52,046 bases of DNA. Origin: CAZHBA01 sp964530225 (GTDB lineage: Bacteria > Pseudomonadota > Alphaproteobacteria > UBA6615). The notes beneath the pieces are model-generated. The model saw only the letters and a list, made by a program, of their open reading frames with translations. It did no database searches and was not told the DNA's origin. Each line of letters begins with the position of its first letter. Position 1 is the first letter of the stretch. Positions 32,914 through 41,570 of the stretch are shown here, piece by piece. The position numbers were made by a program, and so were the translations under genes. Location: the NCBI GenBank assembly GCA_964530225.1, contig CAZHBA010000072.1:1-52046 (forward strand), in the 5' to 3' direction.

Positions 32914-33771
32914 ATGTCGTATATCAATGATAAGTCACTGGTCAATGCCGCCTGGGTCGCCGCCCATCTCGACGACGCCCAGGTCCGAATCGTAGATGGC
33001 TCGTGGCACCTGCCGCCGACTGGGCGCAATGGCCGTGAAGAGTATGGCGAGGCCCATATTCCCGGCGCCGTCTATTTCAATATCGATGCGATTTCCGACC
33101 CCGACAGCTCCCTGCCCCACATGATGCCGTCGGCCGAGACTTTCGCCGCCGCAGTGGGTGAACTTGGTATCGGCAACGAACACCGGGTCGTGGTCTACGA
33201 TGCCAACGGTCTGTTTTCGGCCCCGCGGGTGTGGTGGATGTTCCGCGCCTTTGGCCACGAAAATGTGACCTTGATGACTGGCGGTTTCCGTGCCTGGCGA
33301 AACATAGGACATCCGGTGACCAGCGAAATCCCTTCGCCGCAAGCCGCCATGTTCGTGGCCAACTTCAATCCCAATATGGTGCGTTCGAAAGCGCAAATAC
33401 GCGCCAACCTCGACAGCGGCGCCGAGTTGGTTCTCGACGCGCGCGCCGCCAAACGCTTCGCCGGCACCGAGCCGGAGATGCGCCCCGGCGTGCAGCCTGG
33501 CCATGTCCCCGGCTCCGGCAATCTGCCCTATTCCGAGATCATCAACGACGCGGATGGTAACTTCAAATCCGCTGACGACTTGCGCATCGCCTTCGATGCT
33601 CAGGGTGCCACCGGCGTGCAGCCCGTCACCACAACTTGCGGGTCGGGCGTTACCGCCTGTATCCTCGGCCTGGGGATGCACCTAATTGGCCGCGATAACT
33701 GGGCGGTCTATGACGGCTCGTGGACCGAGTGGGGCGGCAGCAACGATACGCCAATCGAAGTCGAGGCCTAA
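32914..33771 (+). CDS. sseA: 3-mercaptopyruvate sulfurtransferase (two-domain rhodanese)
   Basis: A 285-residue tandem rhodanese. Domain one (about residues 10-130) begins WVAAHLDDAQVRIVDGSW and lacks the cysteine; domain two carries the active-site loop CGSGVTA with Cys242. A CG(S/T)GVT loop is diagnostic of mercaptopyruvate sulfurtransferase, versus CRKGVT in thiosulfate sulfurtransferases. PGHVPGSGNLPY precedes it. The enzyme moves sulfur from mercaptopyruvate to a thiol or cyanide acceptor. Third gene of the operon; metC follows after 4 bases. Codon usage is like the neighbours. Confidence 0.93.
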   Translation: MSYINDKSLVNAAWVAAHLDDAQVRIVDGSWHLPPTGRNGREEYGEAHIPGAVYFNIDAISDPDSSLPHMMPSAETFAAAVGELGIGNEHRVVVYDANGLFSAPRVWWMFRAFGHENVTLMTGGFRAWRNIGHPVTSEIPSPQAAMFVANFNPNMVRSKAQIRANLDSGAELVLDARAAKRFAGTEPEMRPGVQPGHVPGSGNLPYSEIINDADGNFKSADDLRIAFDAQGATGVQPVTTTCGSGVTACILGLGMHLIGRDNWAVYDGSWTEWGGSNDTPIEVEA

Positions 33772-33775
33772 AGCA

Positions 33776-34951
33776 TTGGAAAAAAAGAAAGAGCCGCGCG
33801 ACGAGACAAAGCTGGTTAGCGGCGGACGCGATCCGGAAGGTAATTTCGGCATCGTCAATCCGCCCGTCTACCACGCGTCGACCGTATTAGCGCCAACATT
33901 GGCCCAATGGCGCAACCGCGATTTCATGAACGACATCGTCTACGGCCGAGTTGGGACACCGACCCAGCGCGCGCTACAACAAGCGGTGGCGCTGATCGAG
34001 GGCGGCGACCGGGCAATCGCTACGGCATCGGGCTTGGGCGCCATCACTGTCGCACTGACGGCGTTCACCAAGGCCGGCGACCACGTCTTGATGCCCGACA
34101 CCGTCTACTTTCCGGCGCGCGCCTTTTGCAATAACGTGCTGGCCAAGTACGGCGTCGAGACCACGTTTTACGATCCACTGATCGGCGGCGGCATCACCGA
34201 CCTGATCCGCGACAACACCACCGTGGTCTACACCGAAACGCCGGGCTCGCTGACCTTCGAGATGCAGGACGTTCCAGCCATCGCCGCAGCAGCGCACGCG
34301 CACGGCTCCGTCGTCATGCACGACAATACCTGGGGCACGCCGCTGTTCTTCAAGTCGTTCGAAAAGGGCATCGATGTGTCTATCCACGCCGCGACCAAAT
34401 ATATTGTCGGCCATTCCGACGCCATGCTCGGCGTTCTGGTCACCACGGACGAGCATTTCGAAACCCTTTTCCGTGCCTTCCGCTCGTCGGGCCAGCACGC
34501 CGCGCCCGACGACAGCTATCTGGCGCTGCGCGGCCTGCGCACTATGGCGGTGCGTCTCAATCAGCACCAGGAAAACGCCCTCGGTCTGGCCCGCTGGCTC
34601 GAAGGCCAGCCCGAAGTCGGCCAGGTGTTGTACCCAGCGTTGGAGAGTAATCCCGGCCATGACTTGTGGAAGCGCGATTTCCTCGGTGCCTCCGGCCTGC
34701 TCGGCGTCATCCTCGACCGCCACTACGACGATGACACGCTGGGCGCGATGCTCGATAACATGGAGCTATTCGCCATGGGCGCCAGCTGGGGCGGCTATGA
34801 ATCCTTGATCCTGCCCGGCGCGCCGCCACGCACGGCGACCACGTGGAACCCGCCCGGCACACTACTGCGCTTGCATGTTGGCCTGGAACACGCCGACGAT
34901 CTGATCGCCGATCTAGACGCCGGCTTCGCACGGCTCAAGGCGGTAGCTTAG
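33776..34951 (+). CDS. metC: Cystathionine beta-lyase (Cys/Met metabolism PLP enzyme)
   Basis: A 391-residue fold-type I PLP enzyme: TKLVSGGRDPEGNFGIVNPPVYHAS near the N-terminus (pattern T-x-L-V-x-G-R), YGRVGTPTQRALQQAVALIEGG, and the PLP-lysine motif ATKYIVGHSDAM with Lys208. The later SWGGYESL matches MetC-type enzymes, which cleave cystathionine to homocysteine. The start is a TTG at 33776, with GAGG ten bases upstream; the frame is open further left only as an antiphase reading of sseA. Last gene of cysK-alaX-sseA-metC. Cystathionine gamma-lyase or methionine gamma-lyase activity cannot be excluded by sequence alone. Confidence 0.9.
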   Translation: MEKKKEPRDETKLVSGGRDPEGNFGIVNPPVYHASTVLAPTLAQWRNRDFMNDIVYGRVGTPTQRALQQAVALIEGGDRAIATASGLGAITVALTAFTKAGDHVLMPDTVYFPARAFCNNVLAKYGVETTFYDPLIGGGITDLIRDNTTVVYTETPGSLTFEMQDVPAIAAAAHAHGSVVMHDNTWGTPLFFKSFEKGIDVSIHAATKYIVGHSDAMLGVLVTTDEHFETLFRAFRSSGQHAAPDDSYLALRGLRTMAVRLNQHQENALGLARWLEGQPEVGQVLYPALESNPGHDLWKRDFLGASGLLGVILDRHYDDDTLGAMLDNMELFAMGASWGGYESLILPGAPPRTATTWNPPGTLLRLHVGLEHADDLIADLDAGFARLKAVA

Positions 34952-35326
34952 TCCGACTTGTCACCCAAATTGCTCTGCGCTTCACCGAAATGACCTTCTT
35001 GTATGCCTGAACTGCAACGACTCTCCCCAATCGTTACGGCCAAATTTTTCGTTGATCTTATGGCGGCTTCACCGGCGTACCAAAACTAAACGCAATAGTA
35101 CGGGTGTCAACGTGGTCTTGACCACCACGGTGATCACCAGTGCCCTTGATGCAACCACGAACAGAAATCTCAGGAAGAGCCCAAGCGCTGCCCGGTCTGT
35201 GGTTTTGACGGCCCGCCGGATGGCGCTGGATCATGAAACTGATTTCCTAAGGTTTAAGCCCCTCTAGCTTCCCCCCGCAGCGACTTTATGGTTGTTATTG
35301 CCGTAAAAATAAAAGGGGGGAACCAA
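34952..35326 (+). other. Intergenic region with a possible zinc-ribbon fragment
   Basis: The 375 bases between metC and the hydrolase gene hold no intact gene. On the plus strand near 35108-35231 one frame reads DHHGDHQCP, a stop, then CNHEQKSQEEPKRCPVCGFDG and a stop, which looks like a decayed small zinc-ribbon protein (C-x2-C ... C-x2-C). The support is slight. The hydrolase promoter should lie in the right half. Confidence 0.3.
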
Positions 35327-36490
35327 ATGTTCGAATACTTTCCAGACAATTACGCGTGGAGCCTGACGACAGCGACGCTGTTCGACGAAGTAGGCACCAC
35401 CAGCGAACCCGAAGAGGCGCTGCGCGCGGTTAAGCACCTGGCCGGCGGCGATCCAGCGGTGGCCAACGAAGCCTGGTACGAGGCCTTCACCAAGCTGGGC
35501 GAAAAGCTAGAGCGGCTCGGCGACACCGACCTCGGCGAGGGCCACCTGCTAACCGCAGCGCGCAAATATCATCGCGCTGGTATCTACTATCTGCGCGCCG
35601 AGCGCTTTCTCCATCACAGCGACCCGCGCGAGATTGTGTCCTATCAGCGCGGTATCGGCCTCTACCGCAAAGCGCGCGAAGTGGGCCGCGACCCGGTGGA
35701 ATATGTCGACGTGCCCTTCGAAGGCGGCGCCATGCCGTGCATGTTCGTCAAGGCGGCGGTAGACGGCCCCGCCCCGGTCATGATCCACATTCAGGGCTTT
35801 GACTCACTTAAAGAATTCCACTACCCGATCATCGGTGAGGAATACCGACGACGCGGCATGCATATGCTGATCGTCGACCAGCCGGGCGCCGGTGGGGCGT
35901 TGCGCCTGCACGGACTAACCGCCAGCCACGAAACCGAACATTGCGTGGCGGCGCTGGTCGATTACGTCGAGAGTCGTAGCGACGTCGATAGTGTGCGCAT
36001 CGGCCTGTCGGGCAACAGCTTGGGTGGCTATTACGCGCCGCGCGCGGCGGCGTTCGAAAAGCGCCTCAAATGCTGCATCGCCTGGGGTGCCTTGTGGGAC
36101 TTCAGCGTCTATTTCGAACGCGCCTACGCCAAAATCGAATCCGCTCCGTCGGTTCCCGACATGGTCAGCCACGGCATGTGGGTGATGGGGCAGGAGACGC
36201 CCGAAGCCGCGTTGGCGGTGGCGCGACTGATGACGCTCGAAGGTATCGCCGACAAAATCATCTGCCCGCTGCTCATCGTCCATGGCGAGAACGACCGCCA
36301 AGTACCGCTGTGGATGGCCGAAAAAACCTACGACAAGGCGGTCAACAGCCCCAACCGCAAGCTCAAGATTTTCCGCCTCGACGAAGGCGGTGCCGAGCAT
36401 TGTCAGATCGACAACCGACAACTGATCGGCGACGTAATGTCGGACTGGGCGGCGGAGATTTTTGGCCTCGACCCGGCTGGAATCAGATAA
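35327..36490 (+). CDS. Alpha/beta hydrolase (FrsA/dihydropseudooxynicotine hydrolase-like)
   Basis: A 387-residue hydrolase with an N-terminal helical cap domain (about residues 1-115) followed by an alpha/beta core. The nucleophile elbow is LSGNSLGGYYAP with Ser231; the acid is the Asp of HGENDRQVP and the base His is in AEHCQIDN. This cap-plus-core layout resembles C-C-bond hydrolases such as 2,6-dihydropseudooxynicotine hydrolase and the FrsA-like group. The start ATG has GGGGGG six bases upstream; an earlier in-frame start at 35288 lacks one. It opens a run of same-strand genes to 40799. The 117-base gap before the next gene may contain a separate promoter. Confidence 0.85.
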   Translation: MFEYFPDNYAWSLTTATLFDEVGTTSEPEEALRAVKHLAGGDPAVANEAWYEAFTKLGEKLERLGDTDLGEGHLLTAARKYHRAGIYYLRAERFLHHSDPREIVSYQRGIGLYRKAREVGRDPVEYVDVPFEGGAMPCMFVKAAVDGPAPVMIHIQGFDSLKEFHYPIIGEEYRRRGMHMLIVDQPGAGGALRLHGLTASHETEHCVAALVDYVESRSDVDSVRIGLSGNSLGGYYAPRAAAFEKRLKCCIAWGALWDFSVYFERAYAKIESAPSVPDMVSHGMWVMGQETPEAALAVARLMTLEGIADKIICPLLIVHGENDRQVPLWMAEKTYDKAVNSPNRKLKIFRLDEGGAEHCQIDNRQLIGDVMSDWAAEIFGLDPAGIR

Positions 36491-36607
36491 CTGCCTTGCC
36501 GGCAGGCCTATAGGTCAACACGATAGGGAATATCAGTAATTTGTATTGCTGGAGTATAGCTCGACTTCGCTACTATCCGGTCGCGACAAACCCAGGAGCC
36601 GATTACC

Positions 36608-37840
36608 ATGGCGCTACCCAAAGTTATTATCCAGTTGTACCCGATGTTTCCGTCCAATGGCGAAGAGGGCCGCAAGGCCAACCGCGGCATGGGCAACGAC
36701 CCGGACACCTATCAGTGGATAGTCCACGAGTGGACCGAGATCGTCAAAGCCTGCGAAAGCATGGGCGTTTGGGGCATGGCAACGATCGAGCATCATCTAC
36801 ATTCGGAAGGTTACGAGATCGGCCCTAATCCTGGCATTCTGAACTCCCATTGGCTGTCGCAAACCAGCAAGATCCATGTCGGCGCGCTGGGCTACGTGAT
36901 GGCGACGCGCGACCCCATCCGTGTCGCCGAAGAGACCGCAATACTTGACCATTTGGGTAAAGGCCGATTTTTCTGTGGCGTCGCACGCGGTTACCAGAAA
37001 CGCTGGACCAACATCATCGGCCAGTTCACCGAAACCCCAGCCACGATGATCCACGGCAACGCAGACGACTTGCGCAACCGCGAAATCTTCGAAGAACGCG
37101 TCGAAATGCTGCTGCAATGCTGGACCGAAGAGTCGGTACGCCTCGACGGCAAGTACTACAAGGCACCCTTCCCGTTCGACACTGGCGTCGAGGACTATCC
37201 GTCCTGGAAGATCGCCCGCGACGCCGGCGTCGAAGGCGAGGTTAACGATGCTGGCGCGGTGCAGTGTATCTGCGTCGTGCCCAAGCCCTATCAGAAGCCC
37301 CGCCCGCCGGTCTTCGTCGCCGTGAACAAGAGCCCAGAGGCGATTAAATTTTGCGCCAAGCACGATTTGATGCCGACCTATTTCATGACCACCGAAGGCA
37401 TGTCGGAATTCATCGACATGTATGTTGAGGAATCGAAAAAGTACGGCCGCAACCTGGTGCGTGGCCAGCAGCAGAACCTGGTGCGCTGGCCCCATATCAC
37501 CAGAACGCCGGAAGATTACGACCGCAAGCTGCGCGAGTACGATCTCGACATCTACAAGAACTTCTACGGGCCGTTCTTCCCCTACTGGCCGCAGGAAGGC
37601 CGCACCGATGACGAATGCATTCAAGACATCAAGGATTCCGGCTTCTTCATCGGCGGCGCGGTCGACGAGTCGATCAAGGCCTGGAAGGAAACCTACAAAC
37701 AGGCGCCGGCCGAATACATCACGCTTATTTTTCATTGGGCGCAGCAGCCAAAGGAAGACTTGCTAGAGGAAATCGAGCTGTTCATGGCCAAGGTACTGCC
37801 CGAGTTGGAGACACCTGACTACGCTGCCGCCGCCGAGTAA
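36608..37840 (+). CDS. Luciferase-like (LLM) flavin-dependent monooxygenase
   Basis: A 410-residue TIM-barrel protein of the bacterial luciferase superfamily. Recognisable parts are MGVWGMATIEHHLHSEGYE near residues 52-70, PNPGILNSHWLSQTSKIHVG, VMATRDPIRVAEETAILDHL, GKGRFFCGVARGYQ, and the mid-protein RPPVFVAVNKSPEAIKFCA. Such enzymes use FMNH2 from a separate reductase to oxygenate ketones, aldehydes or organosulfur compounds. No flavin reductase gene is adjacent. It is preceded by CAGGAG and followed after 21 bases by the thiolase-like gene, so it belongs to the same operon. Substrate unknown. Confidence 0.88.
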   Translation: MALPKVIIQLYPMFPSNGEEGRKANRGMGNDPDTYQWIVHEWTEIVKACESMGVWGMATIEHHLHSEGYEIGPNPGILNSHWLSQTSKIHVGALGYVMATRDPIRVAEETAILDHLGKGRFFCGVARGYQKRWTNIIGQFTETPATMIHGNADDLRNREIFEERVEMLLQCWTEESVRLDGKYYKAPFPFDTGVEDYPSWKIARDAGVEGEVNDAGAVQCICVVPKPYQKPRPPVFVAVNKSPEAIKFCAKHDLMPTYFMTTEGMSEFIDMYVEESKKYGRNLVRGQQQNLVRWPHITRTPEDYDRKLREYDLDIYKNFYGPFFPYWPQEGRTDDECIQDIKDSGFFIGGAVDESIKAWKETYKQAPAEYITLIFHWAQQPKEDLLEEIELFMAKVLPELETPDYAAAAE

Positions 37841-37861
37841 CCACAGCGCCAGGCCCAGCCG

Positions 37862-39007
37862 ATGAGCTTAAAAAGAGCCTGTGCAATTGCCGGGGTCGCT
37901 GAATCCCGCCTCGGCGTGGTGCCGGACTCCACGGTCATGACCCTGCAGGCCGAGGCCATGGTCGCCGCCCTGGCCGAGACCGGACTGGATAAGTCCGACG
38001 TCGACGCCGTTTTCAGTAGCGGCAACTGGGGCCGCCTACCGCAACTGCAGGTGTGCGAGTATTTGGGTATCCGCCCAACCTATTCCGACAACACGTCGGT
38101 CGGCGGCGCATCGTTCGAATTCCATCTCGGCCATGCCGCTGCGGCGATCCAGGCCGGACTGTGCAAGGTGGCAGTGATCCTCTACGGCAGCACCCAGCGC
38201 TCGCGGCGCGAACGCCGTATTTTCGAGACCCACGCCGACCTGGGTTACCAGTACGAAGCGTCCTACGGCCTGCCGGTGCCGGTCGGCGCCTACGCGCTGG
38301 CGGCCTCGCGCCACATAGCGCAGTACGGCACAACGTCGGAACAGATGGCCGAACTAGCGGTGTCGACGCGGGCGTGGGCGCAGATGAACCCGGTGGCTTA
38401 TCGCTGCGAGCCGCTAACGATCGAGGAGGTCTTTACCTCCGACATGATCGCCTCGCCGCTACGCCGCCTCGATTGTTGCTTGGTGACCGACGGCGGCGGC
38501 TGCGTCGTCGTGGTTAACCCCGAGATCGCCAAGACCCTGCCCAAGGCACCGGTGTGGCTACTCGGCCAGGGCGAGGCCCATAGCCATGCGCAAATATCGG
38601 AAATGCCCGACCTCACGGTTACCCCGGCAGCGGAAGCCGGCAAGCGCGCCTTCGCCATGGCCGGCGTCACCTACAGCAATCTCGACGTGGTCGAAATCTA
38701 CGACTCCTTCACCATCACTGTGCTGCTGACGTTGGAATCGTTGGGCTTCTGCAAACCCGGTGAAAGCGGCCCGTTCGTTTCCGGCGGGCGCACCGCGCCA
38801 GGTGGCGAATTTCCGCTCAACACCATGGGCGGCGGGCTGTCCTATTGTCATCCCGGCCAGTACGGTATCTTTCTCTTGATCGAGGCGGTACGCCAGTTAC
38901 GTGGCGAGTGCGGCGACCGGCAGGTGGTGGATGCGACCCTGGCTCTGGCCAGCGGTACCGGCGGCGTGCTGTCGTCCAACAGCACCTGTATCCTGGGCCT
39001 CGAGTAA
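37862..39007 (+). CDS. Thiolase-fold protein (lipid-transfer/Ltp2-like), lacking the nucleophilic Cys motif
   Basis: A 381-residue thiolase-superfamily protein. At the position of the usual CASG nucleophile loop it has NTSVGGASFEFH (about residues 79-90) with no Cys. It keeps the C-terminal EIYDSFTITVLLTLESLGFC, the conserved NTMGGGLSYCHPGQYG, and the His and Cys in SYCHPG. This pattern is that of non-thiolytic lipid-transfer-type thiolases such as steroid-degradation Ltp2, which work as acyl-CoA retro-aldolases with a DUF35 partner. The DUF35 gene follows 19 bases downstream, supporting a complex. An acetyl-CoA acetyltransferase role is therefore unlikely. Confidence 0.82.
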   Translation: MSLKRACAIAGVAESRLGVVPDSTVMTLQAEAMVAALAETGLDKSDVDAVFSSGNWGRLPQLQVCEYLGIRPTYSDNTSVGGASFEFHLGHAAAAIQAGLCKVAVILYGSTQRSRRERRIFETHADLGYQYEASYGLPVPVGAYALAASRHIAQYGTTSEQMAELAVSTRAWAQMNPVAYRCEPLTIEEVFTSDMIASPLRRLDCCLVTDGGGCVVVVNPEIAKTLPKAPVWLLGQGEAHSHAQISEMPDLTVTPAAEAGKRAFAMAGVTYSNLDVVEIYDSFTITVLLTLESLGFCKPGESGPFVSGGRTAPGGEFPLNTMGGGLSYCHPGQYGIFLLIEAVRQLRGECGDRQVVDATLALASGTGGVLSSNSTCILGLE

Positions 39008-39026
39008 GCGGGGAGAGCAAGCGACG

Positions 39027-39419
39027 ATGGTCGAAGAACTACCCGATCCCGATTCCGCACCCTATTGGGAGGGCGTTGCCAATGGCGAACTGCGCTACCA
39101 CCGCTGCAGTGAATGCGACGTCGCAATCTTCTATCCGCGCTCGATCTGTCCGGCGTGCGGCGTGCCCAACCCTCACTGGCACGTGTCAGCGGGCAATGGC
39201 GTGGTGTACGCCTGCTCGGTGATCCACCGCGCACCGCCTGCGCACAAAGGCGACGTACCCTATGTGGTGGCGCTGATCGACTTAGACGAGGGCTTTCGCA
39301 TGATGAGCCGGATCGTCGACTGCGATCCCGATGCGGTTACGGTTGGCCAAAACGTGCGCGTCGTCTACCGCATGGATAGCAACGGCAAGCCAGCACCCTA
39401 TTTCGTTCCCGCCGATTGA
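39027..39419 (+). CDS. DUF35 OB-fold protein with rubredoxin-like zinc ribbon
   Basis: A 130-residue protein. The N-terminal zinc ribbon is CSECDVAIFYPRSICPACG (two C-x2-C pairs, about residues 28-46), followed by the OB-fold domain VSAGNGVVYACSVIHRAPPA and VALIDLDEGFRMMSRI. These proteins pair with thiolase-fold partners; in ChsH2/Ltp2-type systems the DUF35 protein is required for aldolase activity. The ATG at 39027 has GGGGAGAG upstream; longer open frames overlap the thiolase-like gene and are rejected. Position directly after the thiolase-like gene strengthens the functional pairing. Confidence 0.9.
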   Translation: MVEELPDPDSAPYWEGVANGELRYHRCSECDVAIFYPRSICPACGVPNPHWHVSAGNGVVYACSVIHRAPPAHKGDVPYVVALIDLDEGFRMMSRIVDCDPDAVTVGQNVRVVYRMDSNGKPAPYFVPAD

Positions 39420-39432
39420 GGCTGTTGACGTT

Positions 39433-40128
39433 ATGAAGAACAAACGCGCCGATACTCTCGTGGACGCGGTCGCTAACGTTAAAGACGGCGACACCGTGCT
39501 GCTCGGCGGCTTTGGCGGCACCGCCATGCCGGAATTTCTGGTCGATGGCGTTTGCGACCGCGGCGTGCGCGGGCTGACGGTGGTCAGCAACAACGCTGGC
39601 ACCAATGAGTCCGGGCTCGCCCGAATGATTGGCGAAGGCTGTGTGGCCAAGCTGGTGTGTACATTTCCGTGGGCTAAAGAATCATATATTTTTAAAGAGT
39701 TATACGATATTGGTAAGATTGAACTTGAAATCGTTCCCCAAGGCACAATGGCCGAGCGCATGCGCACCGCCGGCGCCGGACTAGGTGGTTTCCTTACGCC
39801 GACGGCGGTCGGCACCGACCTCGCCGAAGGTAAGGAGATGCTCACCGTCGATGGCAAGGAGTACTTGCTAGAGCTGCCCCTGCATGCGGAGATCGCGCTG
39901 ATCAAAGCCTACAAGATCGACCCCCGCGGTAATCTGATCTACCGTAAATCCGCCCGCAACTTCGGCCCGATTATGGCCATGGCCGCCGACTACACGATTG
40001 TCGAGGTGGCGGAGGAAGTGGGCATTGGCGATCTCGACCCCGAGATCATCGTTACCCCAGGTGTGTTCGTCGACTGCTACTATGTCACCGGTCCGTACAA
40101 GCTTGGCAGCGGGGGAACCCACCAATGA
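39433..40128 (+). CDS. CoA-transferase subunit A (3-oxoacid CoA-transferase type)
   Basis: A 231-residue family I CoA-transferase alpha subunit. It has TVLLGGFGGTAMPEFLVD (about residues 21-38), corresponding to the glycine-rich CoA-binding segment, VSNNAGTNESGLARMI, and EIVPQGTMAERMRTAGAGLGGF (pattern E-x2-PQGT-x-AER-x-R-AGGAG-x-x-G-F). These features fit PcaI/ScoA/AtoD enzymes, which activate 3-oxoacids with succinyl-CoA or acetyl-CoA. Its stop overlaps the start of subunit B by four bases (ATGA). Starts 13 bases after the DUF35 gene. The exact acid cannot be inferred. Confidence 0.92.
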   Translation: MKNKRADTLVDAVANVKDGDTVLLGGFGGTAMPEFLVDGVCDRGVRGLTVVSNNAGTNESGLARMIGEGCVAKLVCTFPWAKESYIFKELYDIGKIELEIVPQGTMAERMRTAGAGLGGFLTPTAVGTDLAEGKEMLTVDGKEYLLELPLHAEIALIKAYKIDPRGNLIYRKSARNFGPIMAMAADYTIVEVAEEVGIGDLDPEIIVTPGVFVDCYYVTGPYKLGSGGTHQ

Positions 40129-40799
40129 GCGACCAAACCAACCTGTTGACGCGCCAACAGATCGCCGCCTGCGTCGCTGTCGATTTGCAAAACGACTGGC
40201 TGGTCAATCTGGGCATCGGCATGCCCACACTGGTGCCAGAATTCGTACCGCCGGACCGCGACGTGATGTTCCACAGCGAGAACGGCATCATCGGCATGGG
40301 CCCGCCGGCGGCACCAGGTGAAGAGGACCAGGACCTGATTAGCGCCGGCAAGACCCTGGTCACGCTGATCCCAGGCGGCGCCTACGTACATCACACGGAT
40401 TCGTTCGCCATCGCCCGTGGCGGCCGACTCGACTGCGCCGTGCTCGGCGCGTTCCAGGTCGCCGCCAACGGCGATTTATGCAACTGGCGGCTGCCCAACC
40501 AGACTTCGGGTAGCGTCGGCGGTGCCATGGATATTGCGGCGGGCGCGAAACGCGTGTTCGTCACCATGACTCACACCACGCGCGAGGGCGACCCAAAGAT
40601 CGTCGCCGAGCGCACCTACCCGCTGACCGCCGGTGGCATCGTCACCAAAATCTACACCGACATGGCGGTGGTCGCGGTGACACCGGATGGGCTGGTGCTC
40701 GAAGCCACGGCACCGGGACTGACGCCCGAGGACATTCAAGTAGCCACTGGCGCGCCGCTGGATACGTCCAACGTCGCGACCATCGCCGTAACTGCCTGA
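40125..40799 (+). CDS. CoA-transferase subunit B (3-oxoacid CoA-transferase type)
   Basis: A 224-residue beta subunit. The catalytic Glu is Glu52 in HSENGIIGMGP, preceded by VNLGIGMPTLVPEFVP and followed by GRLDCAVLGAFQVAANGDLC, the classical family I pattern. It forms the active heteromer with subunit A and completes activation of an oxoacid to its CoA ester. Last gene of the run 35327-40799. Downstream, an 8-bp CCACGACG/CGTCGTGG stem at 40824-40850 lacks a T-run, so termination is uncertain. Confidence 0.93.
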   Translation: MSDQTNLLTRQQIAACVAVDLQNDWLVNLGIGMPTLVPEFVPPDRDVMFHSENGIIGMGPPAAPGEEDQDLISAGKTLVTLIPGGAYVHHTDSFAIARGGRLDCAVLGAFQVAANGDLCNWRLPNQTSGSVGGAMDIAAGAKRVFVTMTHTTREGDPKIVAERTYPLTAGGIVTKIYTDMAVVAVTPDGLVLEATAPGLTPEDIQVATGAPLDTSNVATIAVTA

Positions 40800-40900
40800 C
40801 TTTTTTCAGCCACTCGACTACACCCACGACGGGTGGAACACTCGTCGTGGCCTAAATCACCATCTACGCAGCTACACCGGCAGACGTGCGAGCCGGCATT

Positions 40901-40924
40901 CTCACCCTGAGCTTGCCGAAGGAC
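40901..40924. repeat. Short repeat (CACCCTGAGCTT-x-CCGAAGGAC type), copy B
   Basis: CTCACCCTGAGCTTGCCGAAGGAC is the familiar CCTGAGC-TT-CGAAGG repeat found scattered through many proteobacterial genomes. It overlaps the 3' end of the cupin gene on the opposite strand and provides that gene's final codons and TGA stop (40902-40904). Confidence 0.65.
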
Positions 40925-41339
40925 GGGAGCGGGTTTGACCGACCGGGTTCTTCTCGTAGTACTCAATATCCCCTGGCGACGCCCGCCAGTCGGGGTTACT
41001 CGGCCAACCGATCGCGCGCGATATCGTGTCACCGCCGTAGCGCACCCTGAATAGCAGCGTACGCTCGGGCCCGTTGGTGTATTCGTGTACCTCGCCCGGC
41101 GGATGGACAACAAAGGCTCCAGGTTTGATTTCGGTGACGCCCTCGCCCGTACGCATGGTACCGCCACCCTCGAAGCAGAAATATATTTCGGTAGCGTGGG
41201 GGTGGCAATGGTCCGGGCTCACCTGCCCCGGCTCCCAGCAGGCGACGGTGAAATCGCCCTCGCCGTCCGTGCCGAGAATTTTCTCGACATGGCGCTTGTG
41301 GTTGAACTCCTGTTCGTCTTTTAGGGTGAAGGCATACAT
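40902..41339 (-). CDS. Cupin-domain protein
   Basis: A 145-residue single-domain cupin. Motif 1 is HCHPHATEIYFCFEGGGTM (about residues 44-62; His, His and Glu as metal ligands) and motif 2 is HPPGEVHEYTNGP (about residues 77-89) with the last His ligand, so a metal site is complete. Function may be enzymatic or regulatory; not predictable. The ATG has AGGAGA upstream. The last nine residues (RSRPSASSG) and the stop are encoded by the repeat at 40901-40924, so the natural C-terminus has probably been replaced by repeat insertion; the cupin core is intact. Confidence 0.82.
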   Translation of the reverse strand: MYAFTLKDEQEFNHKRHVEKILGTDGEGDFTVACWEPGQVSPDHCHPHATEIYFCFEGGGTMRTGEGVTEIKPGAFVVHPPGEVHEYTNGPERTLLFRVRYGGDTISRAIGWPSNPDWRASPGDIEYYEKNPVGQTRSRPSASSG

Positions 41340-41570
41340 CGGGCAATTCTCCTGAAACGCTTATCGTTAGCGGTACATATTGTTAGGCAACCATGCACCA
41401 AGTTTAACCCGAAACCGGTACCGCCCGTCCAGCCAGGACATCACATGCCGCCGGCGGCGTCGAAAGTCAGCCACACCAATCGGTGCAGTTTTTATGGCCT
41501 GCTGTGACCAATATGTGACCAGCACTAAGATCGACGCTTTGATCTTACCCTATAATTTCTTGAAAAATAA

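Noticed and set aside
40824..40850. Terminator after the CoA-transferase operon
   Set aside because: There is an 8-bp stem but no T-run on either strand close enough to it.
41503..41521. Direct repeat TGTGACCA-ATA-TGTGACCA as an integration or operator site near tRNA-Arg
   Set aside because: The repeat is real, but no integrase, second attachment copy or island boundary is visible.
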